Made by a program: the position numbers and the translations under genes. Under the pieces are notes generated by a model. That model made no database searches and was not told the DNA's origin. It saw only the letters and a list, made by a program, of their open reading frames with translations. This document shows positions 8,625-21,031 of a stretch of 64,000 nt of DNA, one piece after another (position 1 is the first letter of the stretch; every line of letters begins with the position of its first letter). Source of the stretch: Pseudomonas kribbensis (GTDB taxonomy: Bacteria > Pseudomonadota > Gammaproteobacteria > Pseudomonadales > Pseudomonadaceae). Location: the NCBI RefSeq assembly GCF_003352185.1, contig NZ_CP029608.1:5188501-5252500 (forward strand), given 5' to 3'.

Positions 8625-8691
8625 GTCACGCACAGCACAGTTTCCCTCGACGCGGTTGTTTGGCTCTTCCCGTTCAACCGTCGTCCTTCCA

Positions 8692-8718
8692 GGCCACTGA
8701 TTTTCAGTGGCCTTTTTT
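8692..8718 (+). terminator. Rho-independent terminator
   Basis: GGCCACTGA (8692-8700) and TCAGTGGCC (8704-8712) form a nine-pair stem with a TTT loop, followed by six T. It ends the transcript of the small exported protein and separates it from the porin gene. Confidence 0.9.
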
Positions 8719-8818
8719 CGTTGTGGTGTGAAAGCGGTCCGGTTCGTCTCTTACAATTAGAAACATCCCGCACCTCAAGACATTGAAGTGTCAGTTGACC
8801 CAAGGAGCTTTACCGCAA

Positions 8819-10135
8819 GTGCGTTACCCAGTCCGCTTTACCCCGCTGTTCATTGCAATCGCCGCAACGATTGCCCCCACCGCCCACGCCGCCGAACCCG
8901 AAAAGGAAGGTTTCGTCGAAGGTTCGAGCCTCAACCTCAACGCCCGCAACTACTACATGAATCGCAACCGCTTGCAGAAAGCGGACGACAACATCGAGTG
9001 GGGCCAGGGTTTCCTCGGCAAATTCCAGTCGGGTTACACCGAAGGCACAGTCGGCTTCGGCATCGATGCCCACGCCATGCTCGGGCTGAAACTCGACGGC
9101 GGTGGCGGCACGGACAACTCCAGCATCCTGCCGGTCAGCGATGGCAACGGCAAAGCGCCGGGCTCGTTCTCCACGGCGGGCGGCACGCTGAAAATGCGTG
9201 CGTTCGATACCGAGCTGAAGGCCGGTGACCTGTTCCTCACCAACCCGGTGATCGCCGGCGGTGAAAGCCGCATGCTGCCGCAGACCTTCCGTGGTGTCAG
9301 CGTGACCAACCACAGCTTCGACGGCTGGATGATCGAAGGCGGCCAGGCCAGCTTCACCAAGCCGTACAACCAGAGCGGCCACAAACGCATCGGCACCTCG
9401 TACGGCACCCTCGCCGACGGCGACAAGAGCCAGCACCTGAACTGGGCCGGTGTGTCCTGGAGCGGCGTCGAAGGCCTGACCAGCAACCTGTACGCCGCCG
9501 AGCTGAAGGACATCTGGAACCAGTACTACTACGACCTCGACTACACCTGGGCGCTGAACGATCTGGTGACCCTCAACCCGGGCCTGCACTTCTATCACAC
9601 CCAGGACACCGGCGAGGCGCTGCTGGGCAACATCGACAACAACACCTACAGCCTGCATTTCACCGTCGGCATCGGCAGCCACAGCGTCACCGCCGCGTAC
9701 CAGCGGGTCAACGGCAACACGCCGTTCGACTACATCAGCCAGGGTGACAGCATTTACCTCGACAACTCCCAGCAATACTCGGACTTCAACGGCCCGAACG
9801 AGCGCTCGTGGAAACTCAAGTACGCCTACGACTTCGCAGGCGTCGGCCTGCCGGGCCTGACCTCGGCGGTGTCCTACTCGCGCGGTACGCTGGACCTGAC
9901 CAAGGTCGACCCGGACAGCAAGGGCTACGCCTCGTGGTACAGCGCCGAAGGCCGCAACGCCAAGCACTGGGAACGCGACATCGACCTCAAGTACGTGGTG
10001 CAGAGCGGCCAGGCCAAAGACCTGGCGGTACGTCTGCAGTGGGCGACCAACCGTGGCGGCAACGGTTACGGCGCGCTGGACACGGATACCGATGAATACC
10101 GCGTGATCATCGACTACCCGATCAACGTCTTCTAA
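8819..10135 (+). CDS. OprD-family outer-membrane porin
   Basis: 438 residues from a GTG at 8819, placed eleven bases after AAGGAG (8802-8807); an upstream TTG is less likely. The signal peptide ([19 protein letters not shown]) precedes the family signature [23 protein letters not shown] and RNYYMNRN. The protein alternates polar and aromatic positions as in an 18-strand barrel and ends in the terminal strand [13 protein letters not shown] with a C-terminal Phe. OprD porins admit amino acids, small peptides or organic acids; the substrate here cannot be told. It stands alone, with a hairpin and a REP pair behind it. Confidence 0.92.
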   Translation: MRYPVRFTPLFIAIAATIAPTAHAAEPEKEGFVEGSSLNLNARNYYMNRNRLQKADDNIEWGQGFLGKFQSGYTEGTVGFGIDAHAMLGLKLDGGGGTDNSSILPVSDGNGKAPGSFSTAGGTLKMRAFDTELKAGDLFLTNPVIAGGESRMLPQTFRGVSVTNHSFDGWMIEGGQASFTKPYNQSGHKRIGTSYGTLADGDKSQHLNWAGVSWSGVEGLTSNLYAAELKDIWNQYYYDLDYTWALNDLVTLNPGLHFYHTQDTGEALLGNIDNNTYSLHFTVGIGSHSVTAAYQRVNGNTPFDYISQGDSIYLDNSQQYSDFNGPNERSWKLKYAYDFAGVGLPGLTSAVSYSRGTLDLTKVDPDSKGYASWYSAEGRNAKHWERDIDLKYVVQSGQAKDLAVRLQWATNRGGNGYGALDTDTDEYRVIIDYPINVF

Positions 10136-10155
10136 GATCGGCGCTAAGCTGAGGA

Positions 10156-10179
10156 TGGCCTGCCTGACCAGGCAGGCCA
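10156..10179. terminator. Hairpin after the porin gene, possible terminator
   Basis: TGGCCTGCCT (10156-10165) pairs perfectly with AGGCAGGCCA (10170-10179) around GACC. It starts 20 bases after the porin stop codon. There is no long T run, so it may stop transcription weakly or protect the 3' end. Confidence 0.6.
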
Positions 10180-10187
10180 CTTACACT

Positions 10188-10274
10188 GTGGGAGCGAGCC
10201 TGCTCGCGATAACGGAGTGTCAGTAACAGGAATGCTGACTGATTCACCGCTATCGCGAGCAGGCTCGCTCCCAC
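10188..10274. repeat. REP pair (inverted, BIME-like)
   Basis: A 24-base arm at 10188-10211, beginning GTGGGAGCGAGCCTGC, is matched by its perfect complement at 10251-10274, ending AGGCTCGCTCCCAC, with a 39-base spacer. This is the well-known Pseudomonas 'gggagcgagcctgctcgc' REP type in head-to-head arrangement, as mobilised by RAYT-type transposases. It lies between the porin and the diguanylate cyclase gene. Confidence 0.85.
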
Positions 10275-10325
10275 ATTGTTATCCACAGGCCTACTCTTAG
10301 AAGAATCCATCACCGATAGCCAACC

Positions 10326-11834
10326 ATGATCGCGAGCCGTACCCCACCTGCTGCGGGCAAGACCGGACGTCCCGAGCTGCTGCTGATTCTCGGCAGTCTG
10401 CTGAGCGTGTTCGCGATTGTGTGCATCGTGACTTTTCTGCTGATTCGCGAGCACGCCAATGCTCAGGAGTCGGCGACTCGCAGCGCCACCACCATCGCCC
10501 AACTGATCGACGCCGACGTACTGCGTACCGTCGAACTGTACGACCTGACCCTGCAAGGGCTGATCGCCGCCGCCCAGCGCGACGACCTGAAAAACGTGTC
10601 GCCGCAGATCCGCCACCTGGCGCTGTTCGACCGCTCCACCACCGCGCGCTTCAAGGGCGACATCCTGCTGCTCGACAAGCATGGCGAGGTCATCGCCGAC
10701 TCCTCGCGGGTCGAACCGCTGCCGGGCAATTTCGCCGACCGCGACTACTTCCTCGCCCACGCCTTCAACCGCGACGCCGGCATGTTCATCAGCCGCCCGT
10801 TCAAACCCCGTTGCGACTGCGACGACGCCAACCAGTGGCGCATCAGTTTCAGCCGGCGCATTTCCTCGGACACCGGTGAATTCCTGGGCGTAGCGGTGGC
10901 GTCAATGAAGCTCGATTACTTCGACCAGTTGTTCAACAGCCTCGACATCGGTGTCGACAGCACCCTGAACATCATCAACAACGACGGCATCCTGTTGGCC
11001 CAGAAGCCCTATCTGCAGAGCGATTCGATCGGCAAGAGCTTCGCCGCCCGTCCCAATGTGGTGCGGATTCTGCGCGACCGCAGCGGCAATGGCAGTTTCA
11101 ACAGCATTTCGAGCATGGATCACCAGCAGCGGCTTTATACCTACTCCCAGGTCGGCAACCTGCCACTGACAGTGATCGTTGCGCTATCAAGTGAAGAAGT
11201 GTTCGGCGCATGGAAGCGCACGGCGATTCTGATCAGCGGCGCCACCGGCGTACTCTGCCTCGGCCTGCTGTGGCTGACCTGGCTGCTGGCCCGGGAGCTG
11301 CGCCTGCGCCAACGGGCCGAACGAGAACTGGCGCAACTGGCCGCCACCGATGCCCTGACCGGTGTCGCCAACCGGCGCATGCTTGATCAGTCGTTGCGGC
11401 ACGAGTGGTTTCGCGCCCAACGCTCGGGCAAATCGCTGTCGTTGTTGATGATCGACGCCGATCACTTCAAGGCCTTCAACGACCGGCACGGCCATCAGGC
11501 CGGGGATCAGGCGCTGCGAGAACTGGCCAGGGTCATTACCGCCAATGTGCGGCGCCCGGCAGATCTCGTGGCGCGTTATGGCGGTGAAGAGTTCTCGGTG
11601 ATCCTGGCAGAGACCGATAGCGTCGGCGCGCAGCAGATAGCCGAGCATGTGCGGGCCGCCGTCGAGCAATTGCCGCGGATGGAAGGCGATGAAATGCCGA
11701 TGACGGTGAGCATCGGTATCAGCACCTGGACGGTGGCGAGTGAAATCAGTCTGGAACAACTGTTGTTCGCGGCGGACCGGGCGCTGTATCAGGCCAAGGA
11801 AGGTGGCCGGAACCGGGTGGTACTGGCTTCCTGA
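10326..11834 (+). CDS. Membrane-bound diguanylate cyclase with periplasmic Cache-type sensor
   Basis: 502 residues. Transmembrane segments at about 20-40 (LLLILGSLLSVFAIVCIVTF) and 300-320 (TAILISGATGVLCLGLLWLT) flank a periplasmic domain of about 260 residues with dCache-like features (DRDYFLAHAFNRDAGMFIS, ISFSRRISSDTGEFLGVAVA). The cytoplasmic GGDEF domain has an intact active site, GGEEF in VARYGGEEFSVIL, and the allosteric inhibitory RxxD site (RPAD) exactly five residues before it, so it should make c-di-GMP and be product-inhibited. No EAL domain. The ribosome site before the ATG is poor. It is monocistronic, converging on lpxC. Confidence 0.93.
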   Translation: MIASRTPPAAGKTGRPELLLILGSLLSVFAIVCIVTFLLIREHANAQESATRSATTIAQLIDADVLRTVELYDLTLQGLIAAAQRDDLKNVSPQIRHLALFDRSTTARFKGDILLLDKHGEVIADSSRVEPLPGNFADRDYFLAHAFNRDAGMFISRPFKPRCDCDDANQWRISFSRRISSDTGEFLGVAVASMKLDYFDQLFNSLDIGVDSTLNIINNDGILLAQKPYLQSDSIGKSFAARPNVVRILRDRSGNGSFNSISSMDHQQRLYTYSQVGNLPLTVIVALSSEEVFGAWKRTAILISGATGVLCLGLLWLTWLLARELRLRQRAERELAQLAATDALTGVANRRMLDQSLRHEWFRAQRSGKSLSLLMIDADHFKAFNDRHGHQAGDQALRELARVITANVRRPADLVARYGGEEFSVILAETDSVGAQQIAEHVRAAVEQLPRMEGDEMPMTVSIGISTWTVASEISLEQLLFAADRALYQAKEGGRNRVVLAS

Positions 11835-11849
11835 ACACAGGCATAAAAA

Positions 11850-11871
11850 AAGGCCACCCAAAGGTGGCCTT
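11850..11871. terminator. Bidirectional terminator between the diguanylate cyclase gene and lpxC
   Basis: AAGGCCACC (11850-11858) pairs with GGTGGCCTT (11863-11871) around CAAA, with A runs before it and after it, so that each strand reads into T residues. It closes the plus-strand cyclase transcript and the minus-strand dcw/lpxC transcript. Confidence 0.88.
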
Positions 11872-11895
11872 CAAAAAACTAGAGAGGTTTTTTAC

Positions 11896-12843
<948 letters not shown>

Positions 12844-12878
12844 TCAACAAAGGCTGGCGATAATAGCAGACCGAGCCT
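12844..12878 (-). promoter_or_regulatory. Possible lpxC promoter region with inverted repeat
   Basis: On the minus strand a -10-like TATTAT (12860-12865) lies between the arms of an inverted repeat AAAGGCT/AGCCTTT in the ftsZ-lpxC gap, about 55 bases before the lpxC ATG. The -35 match is poor, so the call is tentative. Confidence 0.35.
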
Positions 12879-12919
12879 TTGCTGAACACCAATCACCTTC
12901 ATAGCCCTGATACATTCCA

Positions 12920-14116
12920 TCAATCAGCCTGACGACGCAGGAAAGCCGGGATGTCCAGGTAGTCCAGGTCATCTTGCGGATTCATCTTCGCGGCAGTCGC
13001 AGCACCGGCCTGAGCCTGGTTGCGCATGACGGTCGGACGGTCCAGGTCACGGTAGTTCACAGCAGGTTGTTCCTGACGCGCAGGAGCCTGTTGCTGCACC
13101 GGAGCCGAAGCCATGGTGGTGTGAACGGTGTTGTCGATGACCTTCACAGGCTTCTCGATTTTCGCGCCCAGACCGGTGGCAACCACGGTCACGTGCAGCT
13201 CGTCGCGCATGTCCGGATCGATAACGGTACCGACCTTGACCATCGCGTGCTCGGAAGCGAAGGCTTCGATGATCGAACCCACGTCGGAGTACTCACCCAG
13301 GGACAGGTCAGGACCGGCGGTGATGTTCACCAGGATGCCGCGTGCGCCTTGCAGGTTCACGTCTTCCAGCAGCGGGTTGCGGATGGCCGCTTCGGTGGCT
13401 TCACGTGCACGGTTCGGACCGCTGGCGCAGCCAGTGCCCATCATCGCCATGCCCATTTCGCTCATTACGGTGCGTACGTCGGCGAAGTCGACGTTGATCA
13501 TGCCCGGACGCTTGATGATGTCGGAGATACCGCGAACGGCACCGGCCAGTACATCGTCGGCCTTGGCGAAAGCCGACAAGAGGCTTGCGTCTTTACCGAG
13601 GATGGTCAGCAGCTTCTCGTTGGGAATGGTGATCAGCGAGTCAACGCTTTCGGAGAGCATGCGGATGCCTTCGTCGGCGATCTGCATACGCTTGCGGCCT
13701 TCGAACGGGAACGGACGGGTCACGACCGCAACGGTCAGGATGCCCATTTCCTTGGCCACTTCGGCGATGATCGGCGCTGCACCGGTACCGGTACCGCCGC
13801 CCATGCCGGTGGTGATGAACACCATGTTGGTGCCGGCCAGGACTTCAGCGATGCGCTCGCGATCTTCCAGCGCAGCCTGACGGCCGACTTCCGGGTTGGC
13901 GCCGGCGCCCAGGCCTTTGGTCACGCCGGTGCCCAGTTGCAGGATGGTACGCGCGCCGATGTTTTTCAGCGCTTGAGCATCGGTGTTGGCGCAGATGAAT
14001 TCGACGCCTTCGATGTTGCTCTTGACCATGTGGTTGACAGCGTTGCCGCCGCCACCGCCAACACCGATAACTTTGATTACCGGGCTTGCGGGGATGTTGT
14101 CTACGAGTTCGAACAT
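12920..14116 (-). CDS. ftsZ: Cell division GTPase FtsZ
   Basis: The tubulin homologue that polymerises into the division ring. 398 residues: GTP-binding loop with the tubulin signature GMGGGTGTGAAP (about 104-115), T7 loop NVDFADVRTVM, a variable Gln/Ala-rich linker (about 320-375) and the conserved C-terminal peptide LDYLDIPAFLRRQAD that binds FtsA and ZipA. It follows ftsA with a 67-base gap, the widest in this part of the cluster. Confidence 0.99.
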   Translation of the reverse strand: MFELVDNIPASPVIKVIGVGGGGGNAVNHMVKSNIEGVEFICANTDAQALKNIGARTILQLGTGVTKGLGAGANPEVGRQAALEDRERIAEVLAGTNMVFITTGMGGGTGTGAAPIIAEVAKEMGILTVAVVTRPFPFEGRKRMQIADEGIRMLSESVDSLITIPNEKLLTILGKDASLLSAFAKADDVLAGAVRGISDIIKRPGMINVDFADVRTVMSEMGMAMMGTGCASGPNRAREATEAAIRNPLLEDVNLQGARGILVNITAGPDLSLGEYSDVGSIIEAFASEHAMVKVGTVIDPDMRDELHVTVVATGLGAKIEKPVKVIDNTVHTTMASAPVQQQAPARQEQPAVNYRDLDRPTVMRNQAQAGAATAAKMNPQDDLDYLDIPAFLRRQAD

Positions 14117-14183
14117 TTTCCCTCTCCTTACATTCTCTAGTTTTTTCGCCTACTGCATTTTGTTGCGGTGTTGCGGTAAAGCT

Positions 14184-15443
14184 TTAGAAGTTGCCTTGAA
14201 CCCACTTCTTCAAACGGTCCAGCAACGGCGCCTGAGGCTCATCGTTGCTGTAGCTGTCGCGGCTGCCGATGCCCGAGAACGAGATCCCGTCGGACTGCTT
14301 CTGCAGGCCGTACATCAACAAGCCCACGCCAGTGGAATAGATCGGGTTGCGCACCACGTCGTCCAGGCCCTTCACGCCATGCGGTACACCGAGGCGTACC
14401 GGCATGTGGAAGATTTCCTCGGCCAGTTCGGTGGCGCCTTCCATCTTCGACGTACCGCCGGTCAGCACGATGCCGGCCGGGATCAGGTCTTCGTAGCCGC
14501 TGCGACGCAGTTCTGCCTGGATCAGGGTGAACAGCTCGTCGTAACGTGGCTCGACCACTTCGGCCAGGGCCTGACGGGACAGTTCGCGTGGCGGACGGTC
14601 GCCGACGCTCGGCACCTTGATGGTCTCGCCGGCACCGGCCAGTTTGGCCAGGGCGCAGGCGTAGCGGATCTTGATCTCTTCGGCGTACTGGGTCGGGGTG
14701 CGCAACGCCATGGCGATGTCGTTGGTCACCTGATCGCCGGCAATCGGGATCACGGCCGTGTGACGGATCGCGCCTTCGGTGAAGATCGCGATGTCGGTGG
14801 TGCCGCCGCCGATGTCGACCAGGCACACGCCCAGTTCTTTTTCGTCGTCGGTCAGGACCGAGTAGGCCGAAGCCAGTTGCTCGAGAATGATGTCGTCGAT
14901 TTCCAGACCGCAGCGACGCACGCATTTTTCAATGTTCTGTGCGGCGTTGACGGCGCAGGTGACCACGTGGACCTTGGCTTCCAGACGCACGCCGGACATG
15001 CCCAGCGGCTCGCGCACGCCTTCCTGGTTATCGATCACGTAGTCCTGCGGCAAGGTGTGCAGCACGCGCTGGTCAGCCGGGATCGCCACGGCCTGGGCGG
15101 CGTCGAGTACGCGTTCCAGGTCAGCGGAGCTGACTTCGCGGTCGCGGATCGCCACGATGCCGTGGGAGTTCAGGCTGCGGATGTGATTGCCCGCCACGCC
15201 GACGAACGCCGAGTGAATGCGGCAGCCCGCCATCAACTGGGCTTCTTCGATCGCGCGCTGGATCGATTGCACGGTGGACTCGATGTTCACCACCACGCCT
15301 TTCTTCAGGCCGCGGGACGGATGGGTGCCGATCCCGACGATATCGAGCGTGCCGTCGTCCGCAACCTCGCCGACCAGCGCCACCACCTTGGAGGTGCCGA
15401 TATCGAGACCGACGATCATTTTGCCGCTTTGCACGTTTGCCAT
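14184..15443 (-). CDS. ftsA: Cell division actin homologue FtsA
   Basis: 419 residues. It ties FtsZ to the membrane and recruits later division proteins. Seen are the actin-type ATP site GLDIGTSKVVALVG near the N-terminus, the second phosphate motif LVDIGGGTTDIAIF, the adenosine motif GIVLTGGTSKMEG, the 1C domain with LGMSGVRLEAKVHVV, and the C-terminal amphipathic membrane anchor LLDRLKKWVQGNF. It starts 15 bases after the ftsQ stop codon. Confidence 0.98.
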   Translation of the reverse strand: MANVQSGKMIVGLDIGTSKVVALVGEVADDGTLDIVGIGTHPSRGLKKGVVVNIESTVQSIQRAIEEAQLMAGCRIHSAFVGVAGNHIRSLNSHGIVAIRDREVSSADLERVLDAAQAVAIPADQRVLHTLPQDYVIDNQEGVREPLGMSGVRLEAKVHVVTCAVNAAQNIEKCVRRCGLEIDDIILEQLASAYSVLTDDEKELGVCLVDIGGGTTDIAIFTEGAIRHTAVIPIAGDQVTNDIAMALRTPTQYAEEIKIRYACALAKLAGAGETIKVPSVGDRPPRELSRQALAEVVEPRYDELFTLIQAELRRSGYEDLIPAGIVLTGGTSKMEGATELAEEIFHMPVRLGVPHGVKGLDDVVRNPIYSTGVGLLMYGLQKQSDGISFSGIGSRDSYSNDEPQAPLLDRLKKWVQGNF

Positions 15444-15458
15444 GGGTCCTGCCTCTTC

Positions 15459-16325
15459 TTAATTCTTTGCGACAGCGGGTTGGGCTGTCGTCGGCGCTAC
15501 TGGTTCCCGCCAGCCAACAGCGAGGCCGTTGGCGTAGCGCAGATCGATACGCGCAATGTTCGTAATCTGGTCTTTAAGCGTCTTGTCGTAGATGGCAATG
15601 AAGCGGCGCATCTTTTCCACCAGGTTGCCGCGTCCCAGCAGCAACTCGATGCCGGGGCCGGAACTGCCGGCACCGGTGGTCAGGAACCAGCTGCCACGTT
15701 CACGCAGTTCCAGGCGCGCGATCGAGAAGCCCAACGGCCGGAGCATCTGGCTCAGTACCTGGTATTGCTGCATCACTTGCTGCTGGGCCCGCTGCGGACC
15801 GAACAGCTGTGGCAGGTGTTCGTAGTTCGCCAGTTCCTTGGGCGTGAACGCCTGGCCCTGGTTGTTGAGCAGCGACTCGTCGCCCCAACGGGCCACGGGC
15901 AGTTGCTCTTCGAGGCGGATCACCACCTGATCCGGCCACACGCGACGGACTTCGGCGTGGGCGATCCACGGCATCTGCTCCAGTTCCGAGCGCATGCTGG
16001 CCAGGTCGATGGTGAAGAAGCTCGACGCCACGTACGGGGCGATTCGCTGCTGCACCGCCTGCTGACTGATGTAGCTCAGGTCGCCCTGCACGGCGATCTT
16101 GGTGATCGGCCGGTCGGCGTATGGCAACAGACGCTGCGCACCTTCGTAGGTACCAAACCCGAGCGCCACCAGCAGCACCGGCCAGAACAGGCTTTTCAGA
16201 AAGCCGAAATTGGCTTTCGGCAGGCGCGCGGACATCGGCTCTTTGGCCACCATTCGGCTGGCACCCCGAGGCACCGGCTTGCGGCCGGGAGCGGGTGGCT
16301 GATGTCTGAGCTGTGCGCCTTGCAT
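15459..16325 (-). CDS. ftsQ: Cell division protein FtsQ
   Basis: 288 residues from the ATG at 16323-16325, four bases after the ddlB stop codon; this gives the usual length, while the longer frame would add residues inside ddlB. A basic cytoplasmic tail is followed by one membrane segment (about 42-60, [17 protein letters not shown]), a POTRA domain starting near [19 protein letters not shown] and the FtsQ beta domain. It bridges early ring proteins to FtsL/FtsB and the septal synthase FtsWI. Confidence 0.95.
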   Translation of the reverse strand: MQGAQLRHQPPAPGRKPVPRGASRMVAKEPMSARLPKANFGFLKSLFWPVLLVALGFGTYEGAQRLLPYADRPITKIAVQGDLSYISQQAVQQRIAPYVASSFFTIDLASMRSELEQMPWIAHAEVRRVWPDQVVIRLEEQLPVARWGDESLLNNQGQAFTPKELANYEHLPQLFGPQRAQQQVMQQYQVLSQMLRPLGFSIARLELRERGSWFLTTGAGSSGPGIELLLGRGNLVEKMRRFIAIYDKTLKDQITNIARIDLRYANGLAVGWREPVAPTTAQPAVAKN

Positions 16326-16329
16326 GGTC

Positions 16330-18753
<2,424 letters not shown>

Positions 18754-18761
<8 letters not shown>

Positions 18762-19824
18762 GGGCCACCTCCAGACAGGTATCGACCACGCTGCGGGTGG
18801 CTTCGGGTTTTGCCAGACGGCGGGCCGCTCGGGCCATTTCTTCGAGTCGTTGCGGTTGCATCAAGACCTCTGTCAGGCGCGCGGCAAGGTCCGCGGCACC
18901 AGTCGTTCTTTGCGGCATCAGGAAGGCAGCGCCTTCGCGGGCCAGATAATCGGCGTTGCGGGTCTGGTGATCGTCGATCGCATGGGGCAAGGGCACCAGC
19001 ATCGACGGCAGACCGGCGGCGGCCAGCTCGCTGACGGTCAGTGCGCCGGCGCGGCACACCACGATGTCAGCCCAGCCATAGGCCTGAGCCATGTCCTTGA
19101 TGAAGGGCTGCACCTGCGCGTCCACGCCGGCGGCGCGGTAGCGCTCTGCAGTCACTTCATCGTGATTTTTGCCGGCCTGATGAAACACTTCCGGGCGCAA
19201 ATCGGCAGCGACTTGCGACAGGGCTTCAGGCAGCAACTTGTTCAACGGTTCTGCGCCCAGGCTTCCGCCCAGGATCAGCAAACGCGCCTTGCGTCCGGCC
19301 AGTGCCGCACGCGGTGTTTCGAGGAACAGCTCGCTGCGCACCGGGTTGCCGGTGGTACGGCGGCTGTCCGACAGGGTAAAGGTGTCGGGGAACGCTTCAC
19401 ACACCCGGGCGGCGAACGGCACCAGCAACCGATTGGCGGTGCCGGCCACGGCGTTCTGCTCGTGAACGATCACTGGCACACCGGCCAGTTTGGCGGCGAT
19501 ACCACCAGGACCGGTCACATAACCACCAAAACCGACCACGCACACCGGACGCAGGCGGCGAATGATCGCCCGCGCCTGCCACACCGACTTCAGCAGCATG
19601 AACGGCGCCTTGAGCAACGACAGCTTGCCCTTGCCGCGCAGGCCGGTGGCGTTGATCCGATGCAATTCAAGGCCGGCGGCCGGCACCAGATCGTTTTCAA
19701 TGCCCCGTGGCGTGCCCAGCCAGTGCACGGTGTAGCCGCGCGCCTGGAATTCACGGGCACAGGACAGCGCCGGGAACACGTGGCCGCCGGTACCGCCGGC
19801 CATGATCAATACGTTAGCGCCCAT
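18754..19824 (-). CDS. murG: UDP-GlcNAc--undecaprenyl-PP-MurNAc-pentapeptide transferase
   Basis: 356 residues from the ATG at 19822-19824, which puts the GT-B nucleotide/lipid loop [13 protein letters not shown] right at the N-terminus, as in all MurG; the frame is open further upstream but only within ftsW. It makes lipid II on the cytoplasmic face. [28 protein letters not shown] and the sugar-nucleotide site [20 protein letters not shown] are visible. It overlaps ftsW by 11 bases. Confidence 0.98.
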
Positions 19825-21031
19825 GGTTCGGCTCCTCGGCGAAGTCGCTCTCATGGAACTCCATCTCTTCACTGCCCAAGTGGGTCCGGCTCTCCCACTC
19901 GATCCTCAGCAACAGGCCAAGGCAGGCGCAACAGATCACCAGGGAACTGCCGCCATAACTGAGGAACGGCAAGGTCAGGCCCTTGGTCGGCAGCAGGCCG
20001 ACGTTCACGCCGATGTTGATCAGGAACTGACCGATCCACAGGAACGACAGGCCGTAGGCAACATAAGCGGCAAAAAACTGTTTGGCTTTTTCGGCCCACA
20101 GACCGATGTACATGCCGCGGATACACACGAACACGAACAGCGCCACGGTGCACAGCGAACCGACAGCGCCCAGCTCTTCGGCCAGTACCGAGAACACGAA
20201 GTCGGTGTGGGCTTCCGGCAGGTAGAACTGCTTCTGCACGCTGTTGCCCAGCCCAACACCCAGCCACTCGCCGCGACCGAAGGCGATCAAGGCCTGGGAC
20301 AATTGATAACCGGCACCGAACTGGTCGGCCCACGGGTCGGCGAAGTTGGTCAGACGTGCCATACGGTACGGCTGCATCTGGATCAGCAACACCACCGCCG
20401 CCACCGCCAGCACCACCATCAGCGAGAACCGGAACAGCCCGACCCCGCCAAGGAACAGCATCGCCGCCGCAGCGCCCATCATCACGACGGTGGCACCGAA
20501 GTCCGGCTCCATCAGCAACAGACCGGCCATCGGCAGCAGCACGATGAATGGCTTGAAGAAGCCCATCCAGCTCTCGCGCACTTCCTTCTGGCGACGCACC
20601 AGGTAACCGGCGAGGTAAATCACCACGAACACCTTGGCGATCTCGGACGGTTGCACGTTGAAGAAGCTGAAGCCGATCCAGCGCATCGAACCGTTCACTT
20701 CACGGCCGATCCCCGGGACGATCACCATCACCAGCAGACCGAACGCACCGATCAGCATCATCCAGCCCAGGCGCTGCCAGGTGGCGATCGGAATCATCAT
20801 GGTAACGATGCACGCGCCCAGGCCCAGCACCACGTAGATCAGGTGACGGGTCATGTAGTAGAGAGCGCTGCCCGACTGTACTGCACCGACTTCTGTCGAT
20901 GCCGAGGCGATCATGATCAGGCCCAGGCCGAGCAGCGCCAGGCAACCGGCGAGCATCGGGAAGTCGAGGTCGATCCCGCGCCCGGTGATGATCGGCGACG
21001 GATACGGCTTGATGATGTTTCGCAGGCTCAT
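19814..21031 (-). CDS. ftsW: Septal peptidoglycan glycosyltransferase FtsW
   Basis: 405 residues of the SEDS family, ten membrane segments. It polymerises lipid II at the septum together with FtsI. The catalytic-loop region with W-x-Q-S-like context appears as TDFVFSVLAEELGAVG, preceded by GVGLGNSVQKQFYLPEAHTD, and the late motif GLTLPFLSYGGSS is intact. It overlaps murD by four bases. Confidence 0.98.
   Translation of the reverse strand: MSLRNIIKPYPSPIITGRGIDLDFPMLAGCLALLGLGLIMIASASTEVGAVQSGSALYYMTRHLIYVVLGLGACIVTMMIPIATWQRLGWMMLIGAFGLLVMVIVPGIGREVNGSMRWIGFSFFNVQPSEIAKVFVVIYLAGYLVRRQKEVRESWMGFFKPFIVLLPMAGLLLMEPDFGATVVMMGAAAAMLFLGGVGLFRFSLMVVLAVAAVVLLIQMQPYRMARLTNFADPWADQFGAGYQLSQALIAFGRGEWLGVGLGNSVQKQFYLPEAHTDFVFSVLAEELGAVGSLCTVALFVFVCIRGMYIGLWAEKAKQFFAAYVAYGLSFLWIGQFLINIGVNVGLLPTKGLTLPFLSYGGSSLVICCACLGLLLRIEWESRTHLGSEEMEFHESDFAEEPNHGR

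Noticed and set aside
8783..8818. Alternative TTG start for the OprD-type porin
   Set aside because: It would put twelve odd residues before the signal peptide and has no ribosome site, while the GTG at 8819 follows AAGGAG.
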